Notes: generated by a model from the sequence alone, not told the origin. A stretch of DNA of 64,000 bases from Mesorhizobium denitrificans (GCF_003403035.1 NZ_QURN01000002.1:124001-188000); one strand, 5' to 3'. Counted from the first letter of the stretch, positions 49,266 to 60,391 are shown. Program-made: numbers and translations.

Positions 49266-49993
49266 TTCAGCTCCCCTTCCCTCTTCCATACATTTTCGCG
49301 CAGCAGAACGGCTTCCGCTGCTGCCTGCTCGGCCTCCCGTTTGGAGCGACCGCTGCCCTTCGCATCGGCGAGGCCAGAAATGCGCACCGTGACGGTAAAG
49401 ATCGGATCGTGGTCCGGTCCCTCACGGCTTTCGACATGATAGGTCGGCGTGGCCTGAACGAACTGATGCGCCCATTCCTGCAATTCGGTCTTGGCATCGC
49501 GACGACCGGGATCAAAAACTTGCGACCGCGCGAGCCAGTAGCGATGCACAAAGGCCGTGGCCACGTCCATGCCGCCATCAAGATAAAGCGCGGCGATCAA
49601 GGCTTCCAGCGCATCGGCGCGCAGGTTGATGCGCCGCCTGCCCGACACCCCTCGCATTTCGGCACCGACGCGGATCAAATCCGGCAAGCCGATTTCCTCG
49701 GCTATTGTGGCGAGTGTTTCGGCGTTGACCAGCGCGTTCAGGCGAACAGACAACTCGCCTTCAGGCGCGCTCGGATAGGTTTTAAACAACAGATCCGCGA
49801 TGATGAGGCCGAGTACACGATCACCTAGAAACTCGAACCGCTCGTAATCGATGCCATCGGAACTGCGCACGCTCGCATGGGTGAGCGCGCGGCGCAGTTG
49901 ATCGGGACTGGCGAATCGATGACCGGTGCGCGGTTCCAGCGCAAGCGAGAGTTCCACACCGTCATTCGCCTTAGAGGGGCGCTTTTGACCCAA
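49262..49993 (-). CDS. rnc: Ribonuclease III
   Basis: 243 residues. The signature ERFEFLGDRVLGL and the downstream metal-binding Glu in DALEALIAALYLDGG are present, followed by the double-stranded RNA-binding domain. It processes rRNA precursors and double-stranded RNA. The start is a TTG at 49993 with AAGG, inside the lepB 3' end, as its ribosome site. It overlaps era by four bases. Confidence 0.95.
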   Translation of the reverse strand: MGQKRPSKANDGVELSLALEPRTGHRFASPDQLRRALTHASVRSSDGIDYERFEFLGDRVLGLIIADLLFKTYPSAPEGELSVRLNALVNAETLATIAEEIGLPDLIRVGAEMRGVSGRRRINLRADALEALIAALYLDGGMDVATAFVHRYWLARSQVFDPGRRDAKTELQEWAHQFVQATPTYHVESREGPDHDPIFTVTVRISGLADAKGSGRSKREAEQAAAEAVLLRENVWKREGELK

Positions 49994-49997
49994 AATA

Positions 49998-50747
49998 TTA
50001 CCTTATAACGTTAAAGAAGCGCGTGGGGCGCAATTCGGTTGGCCAACGCCAGAGTTCCAGCGGGCTAGCCTTACCTGCAATCGAGAAGAAAATGATGTTG
50101 GCGCGACCGACCAGATTTTCGGCGGGCACATAACCAACCGAAAGGCGGCTATCTGCTGAGTTGTCGCGATTGTCGCCCATCATGAAATAATGACCCGGCG
50201 GCACGAGAAACTCGCGCGTGTTGTCGGTTTCACTGTCAGGATAAATATCGAGCGTGTTGTATGATACGCCGTTGGGCAGCGTTTCCTTGTAAACATCGAT
50301 GGGGCGATTTTCGGCAGTAATGTCCGGGTTATCGATCTGCCCGACTTTCTCGCGCGGCACACCAACATCGTTGATAAACAGCTGCCCGTTGCGCATCTGA
50401 ATGCGATCGCCCGGCAGGCCAACCACGCGCTTGATATAGTCTACCTGCGGATTGGGTGGGAACTTGAATACCACCACATCACCGCGCTGCGGTTCGCTGC
50501 CCCAGATGCGACCTTCGAAAAGATTGGGCGAAAATGGGAGCGAGTAGCGCGAATAGCCATAAGCCCACTTGGTGACGAACAGATAATCACCTTCAAGCAG
50601 CGTGGGGCGCATCGAGCCGGAGGGAATGGAAAACGGCTGGAAAAACACCGTGCGAATGACCAGCGCAAGCAAGAGCGCCTGGACGATGACGGAAATTGTT
50701 TCGCCAAGTCCGCCTGATTTTTTCCCAGCCTTGTCAGCCACGCTCAT
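49998..50747 (-). CDS. lepB: Signal peptidase I
   Basis: 249 residues. The catalytic Ser is in PSGSMRPTL and the Lys in YIKRVVGLPGD; one N-terminal membrane helix precedes them, and GDNRDNSADSR is the conserved box E. It removes signal peptides from exported proteins such as the porins at the right end. Sits in the acpS-lepB-rnc-era run. Confidence 0.96.
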   Translation of the reverse strand: MSVADKAGKKSGGLGETISVIVQALLLALVIRTVFFQPFSIPSGSMRPTLLEGDYLFVTKWAYGYSRYSLPFSPNLFEGRIWGSEPQRGDVVVFKFPPNPQVDYIKRVVGLPGDRIQMRNGQLFINDVGVPREKVGQIDNPDITAENRPIDVYKETLPNGVSYNTLDIYPDSETDNTREFLVPPGHYFMMGDNRDNSADSRLSVGYVPAENLVGRANIIFFSIAGKASPLELWRWPTELRPTRFFNVIR

Positions 50748-50815
50748 GCTTTCCTCAAATTTGGATTGGCTCGGTATAGTTGTTGAACCGGATTAGGGCA
50801 ACGCCGTGAACTGCA

Positions 50816-51229
50816 TCAGTGTGGCGCTATTTCGACGGGAACGGCCTCTATAATCACGAATGCCTGAGCCAGCGGATAATCGTCCGTGATCGTGAGGTGC
50901 ACCAGCGCGCGATGACCTGCCGGCAGCATCTCGCTCAGGCGCTTGGCAGCGCCACCGGTCATTTGCATTGTTGGCTTGCCGCCCGGCAGATTCACCACAC
51001 CCATATCCCGCCAGAAGACACCGTCCGAAAGACCGGTTCCCAAGGCTTTTGAGCAGGCTTCTTTCGCGGCAAAGCGCTTTGCATAGGAAGCCGCCCGCTG
51101 CGCACGGCGCTCGGAGCGCGATCTTTCGATATCGGTGAAGACGCGAGTGATAAATCGTTCGCCATGCCTTTCAAGCGTTTTCTCGACGCGGCGAATATCT
51201 ATGAGGTCACTGCCGATACCGATAATCAC
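50816..51229 (-). CDS. acpS: Holo-[acyl-carrier-protein] synthase
   Basis: 137 residues. [14 protein letters not shown] holds the metal-binding Asp and [14 protein letters not shown] the second motif. It attaches phosphopantetheine from CoA to Ser37 of the AcpP encoded at 3309. GTG start at 51229; AGGG lies upstream. Nine bases separate it from pyrE. Confidence 0.95.
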   Translation of the reverse strand: MIIGIGSDLIDIRRVEKTLERHGERFITRVFTDIERSRSERRAQRAASYAKRFAAKEACSKALGTGLSDGVFWRDMGVVNLPGGKPTMQMTGGAAKRLSEMLPAGHRALVHLTITDDYPLAQAFVIIEAVPVEIAPH

Positions 51230-51238
51230 CTAACGACC

Positions 51239-51817
51239 CTATATGTTGCGGCTACCCGGCTTAACCGGCGGGAGAGCTGCCAGTTCCGGCGGCAAAGCAT
51301 CAGCGGGATAAGCCGGCACTTCATATTCGGCGAGCGCGATAAGTGGCACGCCGACATCCGTTTTTCCGGCAGAGCGGTCGATGATGCACGCGGCAGCAAC
51401 GACATCCGCACCTAGTTCGCGCAGACAATCGATGGTTTCGCGGATGGACAGCCCGGTCGTGACGATGTCCTCGACAATAACCACGCGCGCTCCCTTTTCG
51501 ATTTCGAAGCGCCGGAGCCTGAACTTGCCCTGCTCGCGCTCCACCCAGATGGCAGGCACATGCAGGTGTCGGGAGGTTTCGTAAGCCGGGATCAGGCCGC
51601 CGATGGCGGGACCGACGACATAATCAATCGGCGCTTTCACGTTCGCGCTGATCTTTTCCGCAAGGGCCTTGCATAGTTCTTCTGTTTTGTCGGCATGCAT
51701 GAACACGCGTGCTTTTTGCAGAAAAATCGGGCTTCGCAGACCGGACGTCAGGATGAAATGGCCTTCCAGCACCGCGCCGGCGCTGCGAAAGATATCGAGA
51801 ACCTGTTCGGTGTTCAT
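51239..51817 (-). CDS. pyrE: Orotate phosphoribosyltransferase
   Basis: 192 residues. The PRPP loop is [13 protein letters not shown], and [12 protein letters not shown] is a standard N-terminal motif. It makes orotidine 5'-phosphate, two steps after the dihydroorotase at 37160. [10 protein letters not shown] at 51817 matches family N-termini; an ATG at 51835, just past the rsh stop at 51828, would add six residues and overlap rsh. Confidence 0.95.
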   Translation of the reverse strand: MNTEQVLDIFRSAGAVLEGHFILTSGLRSPIFLQKARVFMHADKTEELCKALAEKISANVKAPIDYVVGPAIGGLIPAYETSRHLHVPAIWVEREQGKFRLRRFEIEKGARVVIVEDIVTTGLSIRETIDCLRELGADVVAAACIIDRSAGKTDVGVPLIALAEYEVPAYPADALPPELAALPPVKPGSRNI

Positions 51818-51827
51818 CTGCGTTTCA

Positions 51828-54050
51828 CTATCCATTTACCCGTCGCGCGTCGCTCACGATTGGCGAATTTTTAAGCTCAGAAAGGAGTTGATTGAGGTGC
51901 TTGAGATGCCAGACCTCAAGATCGAAAATCATTTCGCTGAAATCCGGCGCCGTGCGCCCCATCGACAACGCATGGATATTGGCGTCGTTGTTCGCGATTA
52001 TCTGCGCTATTTCCGCCAGAGAACCCGGTGCATTGATAGTGGTGACGGCAACGCGCGCGGGGAATCGCTCCTTCATCGCCTCGTCAATATCCCAACGCAC
52101 ATCGATCCAGCGGTCGGGCTGATCGTCGAACGCAGTCAGCGACGGCGACTGGATGGGATAGATGGTGATGCCAAGGCCAGGCTGAATGATGCCGACAATG
52201 CGGTCGCCAGGCACAGCGCCCTCCGGAGCGAATCGAACCGGCAGATCGCCCCGCACTCCACGGATTGGTAGCGGTTCCGCCGCCTGCTCATCCGCTTTTC
52301 CCTTTTTGGCAGCGCGCCCGGGCATTTTGAACAACATGCCCGCAGCATTGCGTATGTTGAACCAGCCCTCTTCACGCTGCTTCGGCGCTTGTGGGCCAAT
52401 GCGCTCTTCCTTGTAATCGGGGAACACGGCTTTCAGGACATCGGTTGAAGCGAGTTCGCCGCGCCCGACAGCGGCGAGGACATCCTCAATGTCCTTACGC
52501 GCCAAACGATGCAGCACTGTCTTGATACGGTCCTTGTCGAATGTCCGCCCTGCCCGCGCGAAAGCGCGCTCGAGAATTCTGATACCCAAGCCGGAATATT
52601 GCTTGCGAACTGCGGTCTTGGTCGCCCGGCGGATGGCCGCGCGGGCCTTGCCCGTCACCACCATATGCTCCCACGCAGCGGGCGGAACCTGCGCGTCGGA
52701 ACGGATGATTTCTACCTCATCGCCGTTTTTAAGCTCGGTCATGAGCGGCATAATGCGGCCGTTCACCTTTGCGCCAACGCAGGTGTTCCCGACATTGGTG
52801 TGCACCGCATAGGCGAAGTCGATTGGCGTTGCGCCGCGCGGCAAGGCGATCAGCATGCCCTTTGGCGTGAAGCAGAAGACCTGATCCTGAAACAGCTCAA
52901 GCTTTGTATTCTCAAGGAAATCTTCCGGATTATCGCCTTCGGACAATTGCTCGATGGTGCGCCGCAGCCAGCCATAAGCGTTCGTGTCCTTCGATATGGT
53001 AGGCGCCGCGCCGTTTGTCTTGTCCTTGTAGATGGCGTGAGCCGCGACGCCATATTCGGCGATGTCGTTCATTTCGCGCGTGCGAATCTGAAGCTCGATG
53101 CGCTGCCGCGATGGACCGACGATTGTCGTGTGGATCGACCGATAGTCGTTCTGCTTAGGTGTCGAAATGTAGTCTTTGAACCGCCCCGGAACCATCGACC
53201 ATGTGGTGTGGATGAAACCGAGCGCGCGATAGCAATCGTCGATGGTGTCCACCATGACGCGGAAGCCGAAAATGTCCGACAATTGCTCGAACGAAAGCGC
53301 CTTCGCTTCCATTTTTCGAAACACTGACCAAGGCTTTTTTTGCCGGCCTTTGACGCTCGCATTCAGGCCGTTCTTCGCAAAGAGGTCAGAAAGTGACTGC
53401 TCGATACCGGCGATGACGCTCTTGCTGCGCTCGCTAAGCTCAGCAAGACGGGCGGTGACGGTGCGATATGCATCGGGGTTGATGGTTCGAAAAGCAAGGT
53501 CCTCAAGCTCTTCGCGAACTCCCTGCATACCCATGCGCCCGGCGAGCGGCGCGTAGATTTCCATCGTTTCTTCCGCAATGCGCGCACGCTTTTCGACCGG
53601 CATATGATCGAGCGTGCGCATATTGTGGATGCGGTCTGCAAGCTTGACCAGCAGCACGCGGATGTCGTCGGAAATCGCCAGCAGCAGCTTGCGCAGATTT
53701 TCCGCCTGCTCGGCCTTCTTGGACACAAGATCCAGCTTTTTGAGCTTGGTTAGCCCTTCGACCAGCTTGCCAAGTTCAGGCCCAAAAAGCTCGTCGATTT
53801 CCTGACGCGTCGCTGACGTGTCCTCAATCGTATCATGCAGCAGCGCAACGGCGATGGTCGCCTCGTCCAGATGCATATCCGTCAAGATTGCCGCAACTTC
53901 GAGCGGGTGCGAGAAATAGGGATCGCCAGATGCGCGCTTCTGGTGTCCATGCTTTTGCATCGCATAGACATAGGCCTTGTTGAGCAGCGCTTCGTTTACT
54001 TCGGGCTTGTAGCGCTGGACCCGCTCTACAAGCTCGTATTGGCGCATCAT
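51828..54050 (-). CDS. rsh: Bifunctional (p)ppGpp synthetase/hydrolase RSH
   Basis: 740 residues. HD hydrolase domain ([18 protein letters not shown]), synthetase domain ([11 protein letters not shown]), TGS domain ([19 protein letters not shown]) and C-terminal ACT domain, the full RelA/SpoT layout. Alphaproteobacteria usually have this single enzyme for the stringent response. It lies 112 bp after rpoZ, whose product, omega, is itself linked to ppGpp binding. Confidence 0.96.
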   Translation of the reverse strand: MMRQYELVERVQRYKPEVNEALLNKAYVYAMQKHGHQKRASGDPYFSHPLEVAAILTDMHLDEATIAVALLHDTIEDTSATRQEIDELFGPELGKLVEGLTKLKKLDLVSKKAEQAENLRKLLLAISDDIRVLLVKLADRIHNMRTLDHMPVEKRARIAEETMEIYAPLAGRMGMQGVREELEDLAFRTINPDAYRTVTARLAELSERSKSVIAGIEQSLSDLFAKNGLNASVKGRQKKPWSVFRKMEAKALSFEQLSDIFGFRVMVDTIDDCYRALGFIHTTWSMVPGRFKDYISTPKQNDYRSIHTTIVGPSRQRIELQIRTREMNDIAEYGVAAHAIYKDKTNGAAPTISKDTNAYGWLRRTIEQLSEGDNPEDFLENTKLELFQDQVFCFTPKGMLIALPRGATPIDFAYAVHTNVGNTCVGAKVNGRIMPLMTELKNGDEVEIIRSDAQVPPAAWEHMVVTGKARAAIRRATKTAVRKQYSGLGIRILERAFARAGRTFDKDRIKTVLHRLARKDIEDVLAAVGRGELASTDVLKAVFPDYKEERIGPQAPKQREEGWFNIRNAAGMLFKMPGRAAKKGKADEQAAEPLPIRGVRGDLPVRFAPEGAVPGDRIVGIIQPGLGITIYPIQSPSLTAFDDQPDRWIDVRWDIDEAMKERFPARVAVTTINAPGSLAEIAQIIANNDANIHALSMGRTAPDFSEMIFDLEVWHLKHLNQLLSELKNSPIVSDARRVNG

Positions 54051-54162
54051 GATAGTATTCTCGGCAGTCTAAAAATGGATCATGCGCCGCATCGACCGAT
54101 GCCGCGCATGACACATGTATCTATACAATTAAGCGTGCGGAAGAGCCGCGCATAACAAGTAA

Positions 54163-54558
54163 TTAGAAATCGTCACTTTTTTCTGGAGCAACGAGACCTT
54201 CGATACCCGCGAGCAATTCTTCTTCGCTCATGCGGTCGAAAGTGACGTTGTCTTCATCGGCAACCATTTCAACGCCTTCCGTCACAGCCTGCTCCGGCAG
54301 CTCGGGAGCTTCAGCTTCTGGCTCGTCAACTTCCACATGCTTCTGCAGCGAGTGGATGAGGTCTTCCTTCAGATCTTCTGGCGCGAGCATTTCGTCTGCG
54401 ATTTCGCGCAGAGCTACAACCGGGTTCTTATCGTTATCGCGCGGCACGGTGATAGCTGCGCCCTGCGAAATAAGCCGTGCGCGATGGCTGGCCAAAAGAA
54501 CCAGTTCAAAGCGGTTGTCGACCTTGTCGATACAATCTTCAACAGTAACGCGGGCCAT
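54163..54558 (-). CDS. rpoZ: RNA polymerase omega subunit
   Basis: 131 residues. The first 65 residues hold the omega fold ([32 protein letters not shown]); the rest is an acidic Glu-rich tail typical of rhizobial omegas. It stabilises the beta' subunit. First gene of the run to era. Confidence 0.96.
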   Translation of the reverse strand: MARVTVEDCIDKVDNRFELVLLASHRARLISQGAAITVPRDNDKNPVVALREIADEMLAPEDLKEDLIHSLQKHVEVDEPEAEAPELPEQAVTEGVEMVADEDNVTFDRMSEEELLAGIEGLVAPEKSDDF

Positions 54559-54602
54559 TTAGCGCCCCTTTCTTCACGACGTTCTTGCGGAGGAAAACGC
54601 GC

Positions 54603-54630
54603 ACATAGCCCGCCTACTCCAAAAATTCAA
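54603..54630 (-). promoter_or_regulatory. Candidate rpoZ promoter
   Basis: On the minus strand TTGAAT and CTATGT are separated by 16 bases, close to the alphaproteobacterial CTTGAC-N17-CTATAT pattern, 45 bases before the rpoZ start. Confidence 0.5.
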
Positions 54631-54778
54631 GTATCGAGCAAATGAAAATGACGCATTTTGCCGCCTTGTTTTTGCCAAGAACCAAGCCAATTTCTCAAGC
54701 TGTGAATGATGCGACCGACCACATATTTCTTTCCTCAAACATCGTATTGTTCAGTGCATTTCAAAGGAAACTATATTG

Positions 54779-55357
54779 ATGTTCGATTCTCGTGAACGGA
54801 TCGCCCTTTTTATCGACGGTGCAAATCTTTACGCCACTTCACGGTCGCTGGGTTTCGACCTCGATTACCGCAAGCTGCTGACCTATTTCCAAAAGCGCGG
54901 ATATTTGCTGCGTGCCTATTATTATACGGCGCTGATCGAGGATCAGGAATATTCCTCAATTCGCCCGCTGATCGATTGGCTGGACTATAATGGCTACCGG
55001 GTCGTAACCAAACCTGCCAAGGAGTTCACCGACGCGGCGGGGCGGCGCAAGATCAAGGGCAATATGGACATCGAGCTGACGATCGACGCGCTCGAATTGT
55101 CCGAAGTGCTTGATCATTATGTGATTTTCTCCGGCGATGGTGATTTCCGCACGCTGGTTGAAGCGCTTCAACGCAAGGGCAAGAAAGTCAGCGTTGTGTC
55201 CACGATGGCTTCGCAACCGCCAATGATCTCTGATGATCTGCGCCGGCAGGCCGATCACTTCGTCGACCTGACCAGTCTTCGCGCGGAGATTGGGCGCGAC
55301 CCGAACGAACGTCCGCAGCGACGCGTTGAACACTCCGAAACGGCCGAAGACTTCTAA
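54779..55357 (+). CDS. NYN-domain (LabA-like) protein
   Basis: 192 residues. PIN-like NYN fold: Asp in ALFIDGANLYA, the GNMDIELTID motif and FSGDGDF supply the acidic metal-binding residues, as expected for an RNase of the LabA/DUF88 group. A short basic tail (RRVEH) follows. Targets unknown. ATG at 54779, or TTG one codon earlier, with AAAGGA upstream. Divergent from rpoZ and 8 bp before a UDG gene. Confidence 0.88.
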   Translation: MFDSRERIALFIDGANLYATSRSLGFDLDYRKLLTYFQKRGYLLRAYYYTALIEDQEYSSIRPLIDWLDYNGYRVVTKPAKEFTDAAGRRKIKGNMDIELTIDALELSEVLDHYVIFSGDGDFRTLVEALQRKGKKVSVVSTMASQPPMISDDLRRQADHFVDLTSLRAEIGRDPNERPQRRVEHSETAEDF

Positions 55358-55365
55358 ACCTCGCA

Positions 55366-56025
55366 ATGACTTCCATTGCTACTCCAACGGAGCCAGATCG
55401 CGATTGCGCAATCTGCCCCCGGCTTCATGATTTCATTGCGGGCTGGCGACTGCGCGAGCCTGAATGGTTTAATGCGCCCGTGCCAACCTGGCTGCCGGAG
55501 GGAGGACTGGAAGAGGTCCGGCTTTTGATCGTTGGCCTCGCGCCGGGACTGCGTGGCGCTAACCGAACCGGACGCCCCTTCACCGGCGACTATGCCGGCG
55601 ACCTGCTCTACTCAACGTTGACGAGTCTGGGCTTCGCGGAAGGTACATTCAAGGCGCGACCTGACGACGGGCTTAAGCTTAAAGGCGCAGCGATAACGAA
55701 CGCCGTGCGATGTGTCCCGCCTGAAAACAAGCCGGTTGGCGCCGAAATTTCAGGCTGCCGCCAGTTTCTCTCGCCAACGATCGACACGTTTCCGAACCTG
55801 AAGGCGATCGTCACGCTCGGCTCCATCGCGCACCAATCCACCATACGCGCGCTAGGTGCACGTGTCGCGGCGCATCCATTCAAGCATGGCACACGCTCTG
55901 AGGTCGGCAACAGGGTGGTTTTTCCGAGCTATCACTGCTCGCGCTACAACACCAATACCGGCGTTTTGACGCCGGAAATGTTCATCAATGTTTTCAAGAA
56001 TGTCCGGGCATTTTTGGGAGATTGA
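55366..56025 (+). CDS. Uracil-DNA glycosylase, family 5 (UDGb) type
   Basis: 219 residues. Motif A GLAPGLRGANRTGRPFTGD is the family 5 form. Cysteines in CAICPRL, NAVRCVPP, SGCRQF and YHCSRY are placed to bind the Fe-S cluster of family 4/5 enzymes. It should remove uracil and perhaps other deaminated bases from DNA. Eight bases from the NYN gene, so the two are probably co-transcribed. Confidence 0.88.
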   Translation: MTSIATPTEPDRDCAICPRLHDFIAGWRLREPEWFNAPVPTWLPEGGLEEVRLLIVGLAPGLRGANRTGRPFTGDYAGDLLYSTLTSLGFAEGTFKARPDDGLKLKGAAITNAVRCVPPENKPVGAEISGCRQFLSPTIDTFPNLKAIVTLGSIAHQSTIRALGARVAAHPFKHGTRSEVGNRVVFPSYHCSRYNTNTGVLTPEMFINVFKNVRAFLGD

Positions 56026-56119
56026 TCCACAGGCACAACGCCCGGCAAAAATTTGTGGCTTTCACAACGCATATCGGGGTGTATTATCGTGTGAGGTGAG
56101 GGGCCACGGGAGGGTTGCT

Positions 56120-56365
56120 GTGGCCGACATATCTTCAACGATGAATAATTGTCCAAGGGAACTCGTGAGGCTGGCGCTGCTCGACTTCCTGCCTGGCGCT
56201 GTTGTTTCGACCCGCGCTACCATACTCAATGTTCGCGAGCGCGCGCCGGAATGCGCGGCGTCAGACACCGAACTTGTCGATTTCATAATTTCCGCAGCGA
56301 CTGGACACAGCATGACGATTGAATTCGATCATGCTGATCCGGCCTGGAGCGATCAGAGCCTATAG
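56120..56365 (+). CDS. Small uncharacterised protein
   Basis: 81 residues starting MADISSTMNNCPRELV. GTG start at 56120 has an excellent ribosome site (GGGAGG, six-base spacing). The protein is acidic, with no domain I recognise. Its stop overlaps the convergent small gene by six bases. Confidence 0.55.
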   Translation: MADISSTMNNCPRELVRLALLDFLPGAVVSTRATILNVRERAPECAASDTELVDFIISAATGHSMTIEFDHADPAWSDQSL

Positions 56366-56545
56366 GTGCGTGCTGTACTGCTCTGGGTTCAGCGGCTTCG
56401 GCTTGAAAGCGATTGTTGGCTTTGACGCAACCTGCTGACGACGAACAGCTTTTTTCGGCGTCGGCTTGATAGCCAATGCCGGATGTTTCTGCCGGCGCAA
56501 CCAAGTGGGCATGAATTCCGTGACGAAACGATCTGCAATCGACAT
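56360..56545 (-). CDS. Small basic uncharacterised protein
   Basis: 61 residues, MSIADRFVTEFMPTWLRR onward, very basic in the second half (KPTPKKAVRRQQ). ATG at 56545 has GGGAGG eight bases upstream, which is the main support. No domain recognised. Convergent to the 81-residue gene. Confidence 0.5.
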   Translation of the reverse strand: MSIADRFVTEFMPTWLRRQKHPALAIKPTPKKAVRRQQVASKPTIAFKPKPLNPEQYSTHL

Positions 56546-56586
56546 CGACCTATCCTCCCGATAGACGTTACGACGCATCCACTGAA

Positions 56587-56603
56587 AGGCGTATTATACG
56601 CCT
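56587..56603. promoter_or_regulatory. Palindrome AGGCGTA-TTA-TACGCCT
   Basis: Two perfect 7-base arms around TTA, lying between the small gene at 56360 (minus, so this is upstream of it) and the end of smpB. It may be an operator for the small gene or a weak terminator of smpB; the stem is not followed by a T-run. Confidence 0.45.
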
Positions 56604-56660
56604 CCTAAAGACGACATGCTATTAAGTTTGAGCGTAAGCGCCTTCACCACCATCACATTG

Positions 56661-56692
56661 CGGTGAAAGAATGGCGCGGTGAAAGAATGGCG
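56661..56692. repeat. Two tandem copies of a 16-bp repeat
   Basis: CGGTGAAAGAATGGCG is present twice back to back, 20 bp beyond the smpB stop, with a looser third match after it. Copy number could vary between strains by slippage. Confidence 0.75.
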
Positions 56693-56711
56693 CCACGGAA
56701 AGAACGACGGG

Positions 56712-57191
56712 CTAGCCGCGCTCCTTCATCAGGCGACCGCGCTCACGCGCCCAATCGCGCTGTTTCTCGGTTTCGCGCTTGTCGTGAAGCTTTTTGCCGC
56801 GCGCAATGGCGAGCAGCAGCTTAGCCCTGCCCCGGTCGTTGAAGTAAATCTTCAACGGCACCATCGTCATGCCTTCGCGCTCCACAGCTTGCCCCAACCG
56901 AGCCATCTCGCGTTTGCTGACCAGCAGTTTGCGGTGCCGTCTCGGCTCGTGGTTAAAACGATTGCCTTGAAGATATTCCGGCAAATAGGAGTTGATCAGC
57001 CAGATCTCACCACCCTCAAGCGACGCATAGGATTCCTGAATATTTGCATGGCCGCCGCGCAAGGATTTGACCTCGGTGCCTGTCAGCACGAGGCCCGTCT
57101 CGATTGTATCGAGAACTTCATAGGAAAAGCGAGCCTTGCGGTTTTCCGCAGCGACCTTGTTGTTTGGATCTGATTTCTTACCCGGAGCCAT
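56712..57191 (-). CDS. smpB: SsrA-binding protein SmpB
   Basis: 159 residues. The SmpB fold core [19 protein letters not shown] and the [10 protein letters not shown] segment are present. It partners tmRNA in ribosome rescue; no tmRNA gene was seen in the window. Start at ATG 57191, 23 bp after dapA. Confidence 0.96.
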   Translation of the reverse strand: MAPGKKSDPNNKVAAENRKARFSYEVLDTIETGLVLTGTEVKSLRGGHANIQESYASLEGGEIWLINSYLPEYLQGNRFNHEPRRHRKLLVSKREMARLGQAVEREGMTMVPLKIYFNDRGRAKLLLAIARGKKLHDKRETEKQRDWARERGRLMKERG

Positions 57192-57214
57192 GCTGGACAG
57201 ATGGGCTCGAAGCC

Positions 57215-58096
57215 CTAATTGATCAAGCCGGCGTGCTTCATCGCCGCGTCGATCTTCTCCGCCGTTGCGGCTTCGATTGTGACCAGCGGCGAGCGCACGA
57301 CGTTTTCCAACTTGCCGAGACGCGACAGTGCGTACTTCGATCCGGTGACGCCCGCTTCGATAAAGATGGCTTTGTGGAGAGGCATGAGCCGATCCTGCAA
57401 CTCAATTGCCTTCTTGCCGTCGCCGCTAAGCGTCGCTTCCTGAAATTCAGTGCAGAGGCGGGGCGCGACATTGGACGTGACCGAAATGCAGCCAACGCCA
57501 CCATGCGCGTTGAACCCAAGCGCGGACGCGTCTTCGCCGGATAGCTGGATGAAATCCGCGCCACAGGTCATGCGCTGTTCAGAGACACGTTCCACCTTGC
57601 CGGTAGCATCCTTTACGCCGACGATGTTCTTGAAATCGTGAGCCAATCTGCCCATCGTTTCGGGGGTCATATCAATGACGGAACGCGGGGGAATATTGTA
57701 GATGATGATCGGCAGCCTGGTCGACTTCGCGACGGCCGCGAAATGCTCATACAGTCCGCGCTGCGTGGGCTTGTTATAGTAAGGCGTGACGACGAGAGCC
57801 GCATCAGCGCCTACCTCCTCCGCGAACTTGGCAAGGCCGACGGCTTCGGCAGTGTTATTCGAACCGGCGCCGGCTATGACGGGCGCGCGACCCTTGGCGA
57901 CTTCTACACAGGTCTTAACAACCAGGCGATGCTCTTCATGCGTCAGCGTAGGCGACTCACCGGTTGTTCCAACCGGCACGAGGCCAACGGTGCCCTCGCT
58001 GATCTGCCACTCGACGAACTCACGAAAAGCTTTGAGGTCAAGCGCGCCGCTCTTGTCGAAAGGCGTAACCAGCGCGGTGAATGAACCTCTGAACAT
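57215..58096 (-). CDS. dapA: 4-hydroxy-tetrahydrodipicolinate synthase
   Basis: 293 residues. GTTGESPT at 43-50, Tyr133 in YNIPPRS and Schiff-base Lys162 in GVKDATG are the standard residues. It starts the lysine/diaminopimelate branch. The ATG at 58096 has AGGAG upstream; frame extension further upstream is not coding. Divergent from the lytic transglycosylase. Confidence 0.96.
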   Translation of the reverse strand: MFRGSFTALVTPFDKSGALDLKAFREFVEWQISEGTVGLVPVGTTGESPTLTHEEHRLVVKTCVEVAKGRAPVIAGAGSNNTAEAVGLAKFAEEVGADAALVVTPYYNKPTQRGLYEHFAAVAKSTRLPIIIYNIPPRSVIDMTPETMGRLAHDFKNIVGVKDATGKVERVSEQRMTCGADFIQLSGEDASALGFNAHGGVGCISVTSNVAPRLCTEFQEATLSGDGKKAIELQDRLMPLHKAIFIEAGVTGSKYALSRLGKLENVVRSPLVTIEAATAEKIDAAMKHAGLIN

Positions 58097-58262
58097 CTGT
58101 TGTCCAAGCTCCTGAAAACAAAGGCGGCGCCCACTGCGCCGCGTTCGGCCTTCTAACGCAATCTCTTGCGCCACGCCACAGCTTTGACATACGCCTGAGT
58201 GATGTTTCCCTCGTTTTAGGCGTTTGCGGACACGCTTGAAGCGGACGAGGTTGTATCGAAAC

Positions 58263-60341
58263 ATGGATTATCGCTGGGTGGCAGGCATTGGCCTTGTTGC
58301 CGTGCTGGGCGCGGGAGCGATCACGCTCGCCCCCGGTAAACCAGCTGAAGGAAGCCTTCCGCCCGAAACGCTCGACCGCATCACGACAGCTGTAGTTGCG
58401 CCTGTCGAACCCAAACAAGATCGCCTACCCGCACAAATATCCGACACGCTGGACCAGCTATCCAATGGATTGTCTGCTCTCAGCTCGAAGCAGATTGATG
58501 CAGCTATTCGCACTCGAGATGAGCTGCCAAGCAGTTCGCTTGATCGACACATATTGTCTTGGGCGATAGCGCTTTATGGCGGAAGCGGTGTTCCAAGTGC
58601 AGAAATTGCGGCTACCTCCGACCAACTTGCGGATTGGCCCGCCGCTGATGATCTGCGCGCAAATTTCGAACGCTCCCTGCTTGCGGAAAATCCTGAGCCG
58701 GAATCAGCCTTTAAAGCGTTCGCAAGCCGCCCGCCGCTATCGGTTGACGGCGCAATAGTGCTCGCTCGCGCACAATTAGCTCGCGGGGATCGTGAAGCTG
58801 CGCGACGCGCGCTTTCGCCGTTTTGGCGGTCCGGCAAAATGGATGCACGCGACGAGCTTATTGTCGTGAGGGAATTTTCCGACATTCTGACGGTGGACGA
58901 TCATCGCATTCGCATGGAGCGCTTGCTGTATGAAGGCGATGCAACAGCGGCAGCGCGTGTCGCTCCCCTCGCCCATGCGGAAGCCCTGAATAAAGCATGG
59001 AGTGCAGTTCTTTCGGGGTCTTCGAACGCGCAAAAATTGCTGGACGCCGTGCCAGGCGATCAGCGCTCGCCAGGCTATTCCTTCGCTAAAATCAAGCTCT
59101 TAAGAAAGGCGAACAAGCTTTCTGCTGCTGCCGATTTGATGCAGAAAGCGCCTGATGATGCCAATGCTCTGATAGACCCAAGCGCTTGGTGGACCGAGCG
59201 GCGTCTGCTTGCGCGCAATCTTTACGATGCGGGCAAGATCAAGCTCGCTTACACACTTGTTGCCGAACACGCCGCGCAGACGCCTCAGGACATGGCAGAT
59301 GCCGAATTTGCCGCCGGCTGGTACGCGCTGCGCGGGCTGGACGATCCGAAAACAGCGAAAGCGCATTTCGGGCGCATTGCAGCGCTTGCTGAAGGGCCGA
59401 TCACGCGCGCGCGTGCTTATTATTGGCTCGGGCGAGCAACGGAGGCTGCAAGCGACCCCGACGCGAAGCGGCATTTTGAGGCTGCGGCACGATATGGCAC
59501 GACATTTTATGGTCAGTTGGCCGCTGCACAAATCGGCAGTCCCGCACTGAACCTTAGCGCGCCGACGCCTTCCGAGGCTGACCGCGCGCGATTCGATAAG
59601 ATGGAGGCGGTGCGAGCCATCGATCGGTTGGAAGCTGCAGGCCAGAAGAAATATGCCTATCGTCTCTATCTCGATCTGGCCAAGCAACTTGCGACCCCCG
59701 GTGAAATTGCGCTGCTTTGCGCGCGTGCCGAGCAATCCGGCAATCATTTCGTGGCACTTAAAGTGGCCAAGGCTGCGACGCAGCGAGGCATCGAAATCGG
59801 TGCTCTGTCGCATCCGATGGGTGTCATTCCCGACGATACCGACATTGCAGGAGCCGGAATGGCGCTGGCTTACGCCGTTGCGCGGCAAGAGAGCGAATTC
59901 AACACTGGAGCCGTGTCTGGAGCGGGAGCGCTCGGACTACTCCAGTTAATGCCGGATACGGCGCAGGAGATGGCGAAGAAGACCGGCCTCGCCTATTCTC
60001 AACAACGGCTGACTGTCGATCCGGCCTACAACGCCACGCTGGGCGCGGCGATGTTAAACCAACAACTTCAACGGTTTAACGGCTCCTACATTTTGACATT
60101 TGCGGCCTATAACGCCGGTCCTCGCAGGGTCAGCCAATGGATTTCACGCTATGGCGACCCGCGCGGAAAACCGCTGGATGAGGTTGTGGACTGGATTGAG
60201 AAAATTCCATTCTCCGAGACACGAGCCTATGTGCAGCGCGTTCTAGAAAACTACGAGGTCTACAAGATGCGTCTGACCGGCCATTTCGACATCGTGGCCG
60301 ACCTGACTGATGGGCGAAGTGGGCCGACAGTCGAGAATTGA
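58263..60341 (+). CDS. slt: Soluble lytic murein transglycosylase (Slt70-like)
   Basis: 692 residues. An N-terminal signal/anchor segment ([19 protein letters not shown]) leads a long helical superhelix, and the C-terminal lysozyme-like domain has [10 protein letters not shown] with the catalytic Glu, [10 protein letters not shown] and AAYNAGPRR. It cleaves peptidoglycan, leaving 1,6-anhydro ends. ATG at 58263. The next gene starts close to its stop. Confidence 0.94.
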   Translation: MDYRWVAGIGLVAVLGAGAITLAPGKPAEGSLPPETLDRITTAVVAPVEPKQDRLPAQISDTLDQLSNGLSALSSKQIDAAIRTRDELPSSSLDRHILSWAIALYGGSGVPSAEIAATSDQLADWPAADDLRANFERSLLAENPEPESAFKAFASRPPLSVDGAIVLARAQLARGDREAARRALSPFWRSGKMDARDELIVVREFSDILTVDDHRIRMERLLYEGDATAAARVAPLAHAEALNKAWSAVLSGSSNAQKLLDAVPGDQRSPGYSFAKIKLLRKANKLSAAADLMQKAPDDANALIDPSAWWTERRLLARNLYDAGKIKLAYTLVAEHAAQTPQDMADAEFAAGWYALRGLDDPKTAKAHFGRIAALAEGPITRARAYYWLGRATEAASDPDAKRHFEAAARYGTTFYGQLAAAQIGSPALNLSAPTPSEADRARFDKMEAVRAIDRLEAAGQKKYAYRLYLDLAKQLATPGEIALLCARAEQSGNHFVALKVAKAATQRGIEIGALSHPMGVIPDDTDIAGAGMALAYAVARQESEFNTGAVSGAGALGLLQLMPDTAQEMAKKTGLAYSQQRLTVDPAYNATLGAAMLNQQLQRFNGSYILTFAAYNAGPRRVSQWISRYGDPRGKPLDEVVDWIEKIPFSETRAYVQRVLENYEVYKMRLTGHFDIVADLTDGRSGPTVEN

Positions 60342-60391
60342 CCAAGCCGCAACCGCGCCTTAGCACTGCAATGATGCAGACGGAGAAGGCG

